Shown here: in pieces, positions 12,434 through 25,000 of the stretch
How the letters are laid out: every line of letters starts with the position of its first letter
Numbering within the stretch: position 1 is the stretch's first letter
Assembly: GCF_020882245.1 (NCBI RefSeq)
Contig: NC_083597.1
Span: 73,324,152 to 73,388,151 of the forward strand
DNA length: 64,000 nt
Source: Rhopalosiphum padi
Lineage: Eukaryota > Arthropoda > Insecta > Hemiptera > Aphididae
Direction: 5' to 3'
Position numbers and translations under genes: made by a program
Notes under the pieces: generated by a model
Seen by the model: only the letters and a program-made list of their open reading frames with translations
Told to the model about the DNA's origin: nothing
Database searches by the model: none

Positions 12434-15400
12434 GTACTTGATTTTTTTCAGCTTTTGCGTTATTAAAATAAATAATATGTTTAGGCCATGTACATAATTA
12501 TACTGTATAGAGACGTCAATCATCAATGTATAATTCACTGTATTGTACTATATTGCTGTCGGTGGAAATACGATTAATCAGTGATTTTGTTTAATCCTGT
12601 AATTTCTTATCTTATCTACGCGCAATATTAAAAAAAAATTAAATAAACAAGTAAAACCAAACACGCCAAGCACGAGTCATCCGCATGCTTAGAAATATCT
12701 AATATACGTTAACGACAGTCTCACAGTAAATATCTTTTCGTGCACTATTATTCAGAGCCAAAAAGAAAATACGTTTTTTAAATTGTTTTTTTTTCAATAA
12801 TAATTCGTCGTGTATAATATTATAATATTTTCTATTATGTAGATGTATAATAATTTAGTATAACGGAAGTAAAAAAATATCGTCTATCTTATTAATAAAA
12901 AAAGTTTACTTTTTTTTCTATTCTAAACCCTTATTTATAATATTAAACTATCCATTTTTTGTAATGAATATTTCCATAATAAAGTAGGTATATCGAGTAT
13001 TGAAAACGTATAAATAATAAACTCGATAAATCAAAATGAAAAATAAAAAATGAATAATTTAAATAAAAATATAAATAATTGATATTTTCATTCGGATTGA
13101 TATCTAGTGATATTAAACAAACGTTATATTTTAATTAAAACAAATGATAACGTTAATAAGTCCTAAAAATAAACAAATGTTTTACTCAGTTTTCTTTCAA
13201 TTATACAAGCCGCTTGTCATTTTATAATTATATATGTATTTTTTTTGCTTTCGTATAAAAGTATATAATTAATTATAGTTTGAATTTAAAACAATGAATA
13301 ATGATAAATTAATTACTTCGTCAAATTTGTTTGAATTATGCATGTAATGCTGCTGATAAAAAAATTTATTTTGGATTTAGGTATATGATTTTTAAATTTT
13401 TTATTCATTCAATTCTCATATTATCGAATTGAAAAAATTGATTCCGAAATCGAACTTTATTACTTAATTTATTTTTTTAATATACATTAAAATATCATGT
13501 TTCATTACGTAAATTTATTATCAACTCATTACAAAAAATATTTCGATAGTATCTATTCACGAATTTAATCCGTGAATAAAATTATGACGGAAACGGTCGA
13601 ACCGAATAAATGTAGAACATTTTTTTTTACCAACGTATACATATTATACTATAAAAAAAATATTTTATTTTGTTAATGAATATAATACCTCGTATATTTT
13701 TACCTCGTAATTTTACAATGTTTCTCTCGTAAAATAAAAAATTAAAAGCATAACATAAATTAAATTAAATAGACTTCCGATACACGATTTGTCGAAGCTT
13801 TATAATAGTTTATATTACCTATGTATGTACGACAAATTGATTTTCAATTTTTTTAAAGCTTTGCCACTATCTCATGTTTCCATATTTTTTTTCTCGCCAC
13901 TATGCCTGTATATATAGAGTACATAATCATACGTATATTTTATATCTATTATTGACAAACCGTTTAGGTTTACAGCGGGTCCCATTTGGCAACAATATAA
14001 CGACGAAAATAAACCGAATCCCAAACCCTAGCGATACGCATACAGATATGAACTTTCCTCCCCCCTCCACCTGCGCTTAGTGTGTTGGGGAGGATAACAT
14101 GAGATATGAGCAAGGCAATCCGTGAACGAACGACGAAGAGGGTGCCGATCGTAAAACGGTTTTTGCACCTATAAATCGTGATTCCGTTTCCTGGAGTTTG
14201 AAAATAATAATAGTAACAATAACGGTGCACCGAATTTCCCACCTTTTTCTTCGAATATGTATAATGTATATATAATAATAATAATAATAATAAACAGCTA
14301 CCTGTGATCACGCTGATGGTTCATAATACACAATATATGATAATTTATGATAAGTCTATATTTTTTATTTACCTACCCTTCTCTCAATAAAATAGAAAAT
14401 ACGAAATTACAATAATATGTGGTCTTTTTGGATTTTTTTCGTCCTATTTAATAACACTTTTTGTGGATTATCCCGAATGAAAAAAAACCACAGCAACTCG
14501 CGGTTGTTTAAAATTATCAAGGGATCAAAATATAACCACGATAACTTAATTTTCCGTTAACGGGTAGTATATATATATTTATATATATTTGAAGTGGACT
14601 TTTGACCCATTAACTTTCGTCCATCGTTCACGTCCCGCCCACCCCTCCATCGTAATAAATTTGTAATATTTATGTCGAAAAATATCGTTTAAAAGTTACG
14701 ACACTGTTTTCTAATAACAGTTATTATTATTATTACTATTATGTAACCGACGGCTACATGAAGTTTATGTGACTAAATCGACAAAACCGCCATTACTGTA
14801 CGATATTACGATATTACGATCGTATTATTATTCCGATGTAGTCGATGGTATACCTATTACAGAGGTTTATTCTAAAATGATTCATCTAAATAAATAGCGT
14901 TTATTTGGATAATTTACATCACTCTAACAAATCTAATTATAATGTGTTATAATTATGTCATCGTGCAGTTTGTATATACACAGCGGCGAAACTTCTACAA
15001 TTAATACATTTATATTATTATTTTTCCAATCACGTATACTTTTTAGTTTTTTTTATAACTTTTTATTCGAAAATTAAAAAAAAAAAACACAAACTGTTAC
15101 CACTGACAGTAAATTTAATAATATTTATAGTTAAGTTGAAAAGAAAAAAATATTTATTTATCTTATTATTCCTGTGGCCTTATGGAACAGTAAAAGTATT
15201 CCAGTATATTTGTCAATATGTATATAAATTCGTAATAACGTCCTTACAGCGTAAGAATCAACTAACTCTATAGTATTCAAAATTACAAAATAAAAGTTTT
15301 ATGTAATAGTTGCTATTTTAATAACGATTGCAAACATTTGAAGTGCAGATAATATATTATAGTAATACGAATATTAATCCTCATCGCGTATCATACTTAG

Positions 15401-15999
15401 ACTAAATCTCTTTCTCTCGTTTATACGTATTCGATAAATATAATGCGATGTTTCGCTTTCAATTCGCCAACTGCAGTTTGAAACCACACATTTACATAGT
15501 ATAAATCACAATATACACCTCACCACAGTTATTTCGGATGATAATTAGTTCGATAATATATTATTGCAAACGAGTCGATAAAGAAATACGTATATATATT
15601 ATATTCTCAGTCAGCATGTATTGCTATTTATCTGTATTGCAACATAAGAGTGATACGTTATAGTTACCATAGTACTATACAATGGCATAACAGAGAGATG
15701 TTGATCTACAGTGACTATAGATTATAGTATAGTTTATACCTTTAAAAAAAAAAAAAATTCTATAATATTACATAACATATAGGGTGCACCTATAATAATT
15801 TGCGTCGTGAGAAATTAAACACACGATCACGGCGACAGCTAGTAGGTAGCCTAATACTGTTTTATCGTATTGTTTGTCGATAGCTGATGAAGTCTCTTAA
15901 TAATTGCAGTATTAATTATAATTGGTATTGGGTATCCCATACATGGTTACGTATATTCGTTTTCGCGGATTGAATGCGTATTTACTATTGGCGCTCGCG

Positions 16000-17411
16000 T
16001 TTTTTAACGTTTGTTTCGGCAAATTATCGAATGAAAGAGAGAGAGAGAGAAAAAATTAAATCGCCGGTAACCCGTTTCGGCGATGACGGGGTGGGCAAAC
16101 AACGAGCGCGCTCTGATCGCATTAGCTAATGGATTATTTCTTTGCGCCGCGTACACACACGCGGCGGCCGTGGTCGCGAACAATCGGAGCGGAAGAACCG
16201 TCGGCAAAATATTTCCCCGAGCAGAAGAGATAACATTGATGCGACTGTACCGTGGCACGCTGTATAATATTATTATAATATAGCCGCAGCGGAGTACGTG
16301 CCCACACTAGGCCAGTACTTTACTTGCGTCGGTGGTGGGACGCGGGCGAGGTAGTGGGAGATGTGGGCAATACGCCATTATATTATGCGAATGCCGAACG
16401 CCGCGAATCATGACGTTTCGTTATATATTATATCCAATACCCATATGTACCTACCTAAGTGCATAATAACACTAATATCGTAATAATATTGTAAAGGGAC
16501 CGCACCGCGAAAAACTCGGCCGTCGACCATATCAGTCAGATGTTTATATATAAATATGTTATAATTATATTTTTCATTCGCAAACTCTTCGATTTGCCAG
16601 AGAGTTTTATAAAATAATAATAATGAAATATGATATTCCGATCTGCAGTTCATCGCGCAACAGCGGTATACATAGACGGTATTTCGCGATTGCTTTTTTA
16701 TTTTTTCCATAGAGTACGAACCATAATAATTATTATCATCCCGCCGGAGCCGTACAATCAATTTGAGAGCCCCTCGTCACCGACGTCTGCATCGACGACG
16801 TGACAATGCACGGCAAATCGCATAATATACCTCTACCTACAATAATAACGTTATACTACGGGATATTGAAAATCGGCCACCGGCGAGGGTTGCTCTCTCG
16901 CCGCGCGAAAACAATACGTCATAATAATATTCGTGACGGCGAGTCCCCGGGTGAAGAGGGGTGCGGGTATTGTTCGAACTGGTTTTTTTTTTCGTCATCA
17001 TCGTCCGCGTGTCACGGTTCGCATTTTTATCCGCACGAGGGGAACGTGATTGCAGGGGGTCGAAACGCTTTTACGCGCTTGTTGCACTCTGCAGCTCTCG
17101 TCGCGCGCGCGATCAACAGCTGGTCGATCTCGGCACATATAGCTGCTGCCGCTGCCATAGATCGGTGTGTATATATTATATATATATGCACACACGCGCG
17201 CATGGCATATAACTGGTTAGGTGTATACCTACTGTGGCTGCCTCAATACGTATAGGGGCCGTGAACTTTATCGGAGGGGTCGTGAATCCGGAGTAGAGTA
17301 TAGAGAGTAGAAAAAAACACACACCCGCGAAGGGATGTACCAGGGTGAAGAGGTAGGAACCTATATATATATATATATATATTGTATACTAAAACAGTTT
17401 TAAACACTGCA

Positions 17412-17442
<31 letters not shown>

Positions 17443-18050
17443 CATATATAGGGCTCCTGTCGGTAGCACCTGGCACGCGACCACCGGAACAATATGCGCG
17501 CGCGCGCCCCGACGTCTATGAGTTATTATTTATAATACACACACATAGGTATAATTAAACAATTGCAGCTGGACAACTGGTTCGCGTATTATATAATATA
17601 TATATTGTGCGTGCGGTGGTGTCGGTGTAACGGGAGCCGTTCTGCCACCGGTCGTCCGCCCCGCGAAGAACGGGAGAGGGCGAGACTCCTCGCCGGCCGG
17701 TGCAGCACCGCTATGTTATTATATTATATATATTATAATAGCCGTCTGCGAGTGGGCAAAAACCTAGCCGGTCGTCGAAGTAGACGCGTGTAGACCGCTG
17801 CTGTTGCTGCAGTTGTTCGCGGGGGGGACACGCGCGTTTACGGTCGCCACGTGCAAAAACACGGTGTTCGTATATAATAAGCCAGCACAGCACCACACCA
17901 CCCTCCGCGCGCCCGTCGATTTTCCGTACAGAGTCCTAAAGTCCCGTTGACCATGCCAACTGTACGAACACCACCTTGCCTCCAATCGATCCGATCATAC
18001 GCTAGTTCCGCGGGTACAATTTTAGCGAGGAGGGGGGGGGCCAAAATAAT
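16000..18050. other. CpG-rich block within scratch intron 1
   Basis: CpG-dense, locally GC-rich sequence in an AT-rich intron, broken by (TA)n at 17362-17382 and (TG)n at 17415-17442. Several overlapping open frames on both strands (such as 16800-17255 plus and 16408-16761 minus) give low-complexity or domain-free products. No splice-framed exon is evident. It is a candidate intronic enhancer or alternative promoter. Confidence 0.35.
17362..17442. repeat. (TA)n and (TG)n microsatellites
   Basis: About ten uninterrupted TA units (17362-17382) are followed 32 bp later by about fourteen TG units (17415-17442), both in the scrt intron. Length polymorphism is likely. Confidence 0.9.
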
Positions 18051-19053
18051 AATGGTACAATAACGTACAAATAATATAATAAGGAAAAAAATAAGTTAAA
18101 TAACTATAAGGGTAGTTAAAGCTTGAATAAGGAGTGTATAGGTCTGCGGTAATTATTCCCAATACTTATAAGTTATAAGTTCTGGAGAATATAATATAAT
18201 TACCTACCATAATACAAATATTAAATCCACACTATTATGCTCCTGATTAACAAATGATGGCTATCGAGGTCGTGTATTCGTGAATTCGATCAAGTAAACC
18301 GTATAATAAAATTTGTGTATAAACTTTAATATTAATGTGAAATTTATAACAATCATGCACCTTACCTGACTCACAGCTGTCTATGTATTATATATTATTT
18401 ATTATTATACCATCAAATACGACCCGTGTACGAACTTTAGCTGGCACGTAGACAAGAAATATATTATTAAAATTATTTTTTTTTATGGTGAATTAAAATG
18501 AGATTTTCATTAATTGTCGTTTGACTTTTTCGATTTTGTTTCTACGTGTTTTATATAATATAAACACGTACATTAAACGTTGATTCCCCTTCGCCCAAAA
18601 CTTACTTAACTCTCAGAGTTCAGGCTCTTCGAAATGATTAATTGGTGATCCCTGTCATATACCTACCTATATATACGTGATAAGTAATATCAAATCGTAC
18701 TTAGACGTAAAAAATATACATAAACGACGCATCGAACGGTAACCTTAATAGTAATAATAATATGATGTGTTATATAAATAATAAAATATATAAAGCGTTT
18801 CTGTCTCCCGCGGCGACGCTTATACTCGTATTTTCATCCCGGAGCTTTGCGCTTTGCAAACAAACACTTGACGTGACCGACGTTTATCGGTCGTGTTTAT
18901 TCGTAGTTTTTTCTGTGCATATATACATACTACATACATATAATAATATGTATATTCAACGAATCCTGAGAAGACGCGCGACCGTCTTAACATTTCCCGA
19001 GTTTCATTGGTATTGAACAAATTCAAATATTATTCAAATATACTATACATACC

Positions 19054-19091
19054 TAATAATAATAATAATAATTATTATTATTATTATTATT
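19054..19091. repeat. palindromic (AAT)n(ATT)n array
   Basis: Six AAT units run directly into about seven ATT units, making a perfect self-complementary tract of roughly 38 bp that can form a hairpin or cruciform. Confidence 0.9.
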
Positions 19092-21255
19092 TTGCAATAG
19101 CAGTAGATGAGTCGATACAATCATTCCGTTGCGATTAAATGTTCTGTGTGTTTACCCGTTTAACGAGCCACCACCGTCGTGGAGTCGTCGTAAGTTTGTT
19201 TGAAATATTATACGAATTAAATTAGTTTTACTGACGTTCATGCTTTTATAGTTGTCACAGAACACACGCGTGTTTGGCAAAAAGTGTACACAGGACATGT
19301 ACGAATACGTTGTAGGTACAAGACTTAACGAATAAAAATAATAATAATAAAAGTTTTATCATATTGAAAACGTTCTACTTCTATATAATATACGTTGAAT
19401 CTATTTTCTGCAGTGGCGTCTTATTCAACCGTAATTTTACAACTTGCCTTTTTTTCATCGCAATTCACAGTTCGTTTAACCTTTTATAAATCGACTGATT
19501 GACACCGCGTAACACCACCACCACCACTGCCACCTACAGTCTTCGCCAACTCTTTAGGGATTTTTCATCGCGGTCGTTTATTCAATTGTGAAAGTAAATA
19601 AATATTTTTATGTTATTATGTTTAGTGTTTACTGCATATAAGCATATAAATATATAATATATTATATAATATTTTATTTATTTGCACACTTAACTATATA
19701 GCCGAGAGAATTCGAACAAACGATTAGGATCACAGTATATTGATCGACCACGGCTTTTGTATATTTTTGTCGAGTGATGTATGTCTCGGGAGGTTATTAC
19801 TGCAGCACGTATTAAACAAAAACGCTTCGAACGACAATAATAATATCTGCTTTATATTATGCCATCTACTTTATACGTTTTCCCCACACGCGCTGCAGTA
19901 TATACGTACCTACTTACGTGTACCTACGTATACGCTGGTAATACGACATGTAAACACAGCCGCTCTTCCAGGAAAAGAGTCACGGGCCATTTGTACGGGA
20001 TTATTTGGCTATGACATTTTTACGTTTGCCAAAGGTCACGGGGCCTTACGCTTTATAGTGCCATTTGGAAAGGAACGGTTGCATCGTCGTGTATTATAAA
20101 ACGTTTTTCTTGGTTGGGCGCGGCGGGAGAGGGCACTAGAGGGAGAAGAGGCTAAAATAAAAATAAGAAATGGGAAAAATTGTTGTCTGCGTTTAGAGCA
20201 ATTTAAAAACGAGACATGGACACGCGGAACACAAGAGGGGATGGTTTTTCTCTCGGGCAATCTAGAAAAACAAGATTTGCTCCCGCCGCCGCCACTCTAT
20301 CCTCAGGGAATTTATATATAAAGTTTTTTTTTCTCTCGTTCTATCCCGTATATTTTTTGCTCCCCTCACCTAACCCATTTTATACCTTAAATAGGTCCCG
20401 CGATTCTCCAAGCAAAAACAACGATTTTTCTTTTCCCATTCTCTATCTCTAAACTCCCTGAACGGCCATAATTGAAAGTCTTAGAGGTGATATTGTATAC
20501 ATTATATTTTGAAAACTTTTAAATTTCTTTTATTTCCACGCCTGCCGCCGCCTGCATACTTACAGACTTGCGGACAACACTTGAAACCGATTTCAGTTCC
20601 CTTCGAGTTAAAGATCAAATATAATATAATAGTATTATAGTCTTGAAAAAAAAATGTTCATCATTTTTTCCCGGCGTTTGTCTTGGATCATCTGTCCCTT
20701 AAGGCATAATATTATAAACTCGCGTTGACTATACACACGCGCGCGCACACACACACACTTGTCCTAACTGACTAACTGAGCACAACAGCGTATTTAATTA
20801 AAATTCGATTTACCCACTTGATATTTCGCGTGTCTACAGAACCGTAAGTGCAACTTTTAAATAAATGTTGGGATTGGGTAGGCAAGAGAAATTAATTTTA
20901 TTATTTTTACAATAATTCTATTGACACGCGGACTGTGTAGGAAAATAATTTATTCTCTCCGCCGCTCACATTGCATAATATTATCATTCTTACTATCGCA
21001 TTTAAAAACACGTCTCGTCCATAGTAGACTTATAAGCATTGTAAAAATTATTATTGGGTATGACATTCTTATCTTTAATAAACATGCACTCTTAGATAAA
21101 CGTAACAGATAGAAAAAAATAGGTTCAGCACTTTCTGAGCTTCACAGCTGTAACAGTTTAATCAGTTGTGTTCAGTTGTGTAGTCTTATACACTCTTACA
21201 GATGATACAAATTCTAAGTACTCTAACGATACGTTAAAATCTGACCGTCTGAACA

Positions 21256-21304
21256 ACGTCAACCACGGACTAAGATATATTATATCTTAGTTCGTGACGT
21301 CAAC
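21256..21304. mobile_element. 33-bp foldback flanked by 8-bp direct repeats
   Basis: The core 21264-21296 is two 16-nt arms around a single T. The left arm is CACGGACTAAGATATA, and the right arm is its reverse complement with one mismatch. The core is flanked on both sides by ACGTCAAC (21256-21263 and 21297-21304). An inverted repeat inside an 8-bp duplication is the signature of a transposon insertion, 8 bp being the hAT size. This copy would be just the two ends joined, a deletion derivative or minimal MITE. Confidence 0.6.
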
Positions 21305-22047
21305 AACAATATTACTGTTTACTATTGTGTAATCGTGTGCGTAATAATGTTATCGTACACGCAGAACCGCGACGGACTAAAAATAAATCATACCGATAAG
21401 ACGCACTGGGCCGCGGTCGTCGTCTATCGCTAGTCACGTCGCACTCCCGTATTTTCGCATGTGCGTATCGGTCCAAAGAGGGGACTAGAGGACGCGCTTG
21501 CGCAAACGAAACGTACAGACTAAGATTCTAAACTTCTAAAGGCTAAGAGGCGGTCGAGCTTTGAACACGGACGATATCCACAGAAACCGGTGGCGGTGGT
21601 TTGCATAATATGGATAAACGGTAGCAAATCGATCGCGTCTGGTGGATAAGTACATTTTATACCTAATTATTTTATGTTCGTTTCGAATTGTATAAAATAT
21701 ACAGTTGAGTTTCTCGACTCGTTTTCGGCACGAGTCTCCCCCCTCTCCTCGCCGAATATAAAACGAAATGCACATGCAGTTTTTCACGACGTTCCCACTA
21801 ACGTCGCATAAGAATGATGTACCTATATAGTCGATCCTACGAGGGAACCGATTTGCTATATACCTAGTTTTAATCTCCGCGGGCCCATCTCCGTCCGCTC
21901 TTCTGCGGCGACAGTAACGATAATAATTTATCATTATATTATCGTAACTCGGTGTACGCGTTGCACACACAGCCACCAGTAATATTCGCATGTACGCGTT
22001 CGAATTCAAATGAAACGACGTGACAGGTATCACACGTGTTGATCTTC

Positions 22048-22056
22048 CACCTGTTG
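22048..22056 (-). promoter_or_regulatory. Snail/Scratch consensus E-box in scratch intron
   Basis: CACCTGTTG on the plus strand is the exact complement of CAACAGGTG, the site bound by Snail-superfamily fingers including Scratch. It lies in a CpG-richer intron segment, with a CACGTG E-box 15 bp upstream (22033-22038). Autoregulation is inferred, not shown. Confidence 0.35.
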
Positions 22057-25000
22057 GCCATATGTTTTTATCCTGTAGACATCGATCCCCGCACGCGCCA
22101 CACCGGCACCCAGTCGTCGTGCGGCGGCGGCGCCGGTATATCCATCGATGACTGCTGCCGCCGCTGCTTTATATACACGGTCCCCGAGATGTTTTACAAT
22201 AGATAACGAAATAATAATTAATCTCTGATCCCTTTTCGTCGCGATCGAATGATCATAAACTGTTATTCTCAGACATCGTCGACGTCATTTTATAATATCA
22301 TATTTTTTTTTCGTCCGTTCGTTGATGGTAGTACAGTTTCAGTATAGTCATCAAGTGAATACGGATTGCAACACCGTCACCAGTTCTGCCGTACTATGTA
22401 TTTCTTCAAACCGACTAAAAGAGGTACTCGTATGAGACAATATTAATTATGCGTGTTATTAGATTATTATTATTATTATTATTATTTTATACAATATTCG
22501 TGATTGTCTTTCGCGTCGCCCAACGAGTTTTCCGATGCTTTCGCGGTTTAAGTTTCTAACGAACCGCGTATACGACGTCTTTCTCGAACAAAAACTTGTC
22601 TACATTATATATCGTCAGATAAGTCCCGGCGAATAATTATAAATCGTTCGATGAACGTCGCCGTTCGCGTTTGATAAAATAATTTATTAATTGGAACGCT
22701 TACAACGATTACAAATAATAATAGTAATAATAATAACATTTAATTTTTCTGTTCACGAATAATTATAATTTATTTAATCGCGGAACAATAATTATTACTT
22801 GTGAACGGTTTTGTGAATAAAAAAATGAGATTATAGTGTGACTGGAGGAGGGGTACGGGAAAACATCCAAGTCTGCAAACAATCAATTAAAATTAATCAA
22901 GTAGCACTTCATTTTCTCGTTTCATTAACAGCCTCTGCGCGTTGAAAATGTATCGATCTCGCGGAACGCATAAAACGCATTATATCGGGAAAAAGTCCAT
23001 TATTATTGTTAACACCCGAAAGTACTATAATATTATAGTATGTACAAACACACACATACACACTCGCGGACACCAATAGGTACAATAATCGTGTCGGTTA
23101 TTAATAAAAATCGACTGCATAAATAATTCATTACATGCAAATTGTTTTTCCGACGGGGTTTTACACCACCATCACCACATTTACCAATCGGATTAACGAT
23201 ACTGCGTGGCACGGCACGGCTGGTAATAATAATATCGTTCTCATTTTCCAAAAGTCCCAGGAACAACTGTGCAGTAGGAGTATTGAGTTACCGACACAGG
23301 TGAGTGGTATATTTAGTACATAAATGAAAGGATTCCCCGTGTAACTATATTATATACCTATATTATTTACATTTTGTAGAAAATATGCAAATTTACATGG
23401 GCCGCCGACCGTCTATATATGCCGCAGAATAGCATAAAATGTACACAAAAAAATAGGTAGTTTTTAATCCAATTTCTTTCAAACGTAAAAAACGTCAACG
23501 TATTATGTATTTGTTAAACTTTATGATAATGATAACGTATCACATGGCATATATACGTGACTCGAAATGTTTATGCATATTTCGGTCAAGACTTTATTTT
23601 CATATTCTTGCAAATCTTTATATAACTTATACCAAATAAATTGTTATTTGTTTTAATGTTTTATTATCTTTCGTAATTATACAAACCACGATATTGTAAT
23701 ATTTTTAACGAACAGTAATCATTATTAAACGCGTTTACATAAAAAATTTAAACGAAAAACTGTTTTAATTTAAACTATATCTAAAAAAATGTCAACACCA
23801 CAAAGTGTTTGATTTAATTTGTATTTTTCCGGTACATATTAAATTAGAGAAATTAAGAAAAACAGTGTATGAGAATAATGATAAGAAACAACTGTCTTTG
23901 GTTTGACGAGGATAATAATAATATTGTATTATTTTGTTTTTTAAAGAAATATATATTTTTTTACCGATATTATAAATGGCGCTGGTAGACATAAGCGCTA
24001 AAACCAAATAAGAAAAAAAATAAATCGTATCATACGAAAGTTCCAAAATCCCAGATACCTCTGTGCTTCATTCCAGATATTAAATTTATAACTACATAAT
24101 ATATCATTTGAAAACGCCAAACGTATAATTTTAATCGAAAAATGTATTATCTGATTAGGATAGAGCTTTACAATTTTTATTTTATAACATTAAAATATTA
24201 TTAGAACTTAGTCAGCATTCGTATTTCGTGTAAGCTGTAGGAACCATAGTGACAAGAGAATTTATAAAAAAAATTACGAATAAAGGAGTTTTATGCGTTT
24301 GGTTTAATGAACATAACTGTAGACGGTTATAATATAACACATAATATTATGTAATATACTATTATTATTGATTATTTACGGTTTTAAATATTTTTAAAAA
24401 TATATAATATAAATTTTGGTGTGAATATCATGTTTTTTTTACATCTTTGAAGTCTATATCAAATGTACATGAAAGGGTAATCCATTAAAAACATGATATT
24501 ATATATTATATTTTATTTCTCTTGACGAGTGCAGCCATTATTAGTCTGAATCCATAATCCATTGAATTATTGTAGGTACCTGCAGTGGCTGTAAATAGTG
24601 GGTACCACAATAATACAATATTAATAGCAAACGTAATATAACAATATATAGTTCAAAACTATAATTATACCTTATACACAATAAAAACTGAAATCGTTAA
24701 CCAAACGATTTTATTCGACGCCCTCTATTCCACACAGATATATTATTATTTATATACACCTACTTGAGACTGTACTCGGCCCGCGCCACAAGTTATACGA
24801 TAAACGACATTAATAACTAATATAATATGTACTTTGGCATAGAAATTGCGAATGACTTGTTTGGGAGGGGGAAGCGCGTGCAAGTGTGTACCTATAGTCG
24901 TATAAGGGTTCGTGGAAAGTTTTTATTGTTTGCCGAACAATCGATATGACTTGTGCATTGGTCTTCTTTTTCTCTTTCTTTCTCTCGCCCCCACCCCACC

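Noticed and set aside
16800..17255. 151-codon open frame in the scratch intron
   Set aside because: It has no domain, passes through mixed-composition noncoding-looking sequence, and has no framed splice sites toward either scrt exon.
24580..24615. GCAGTGGCTGTAAATAGT considered as another copy of the CAGTGGCGTAACTA element end
   Set aside because: The match is short and no inverted partner is visible nearby.
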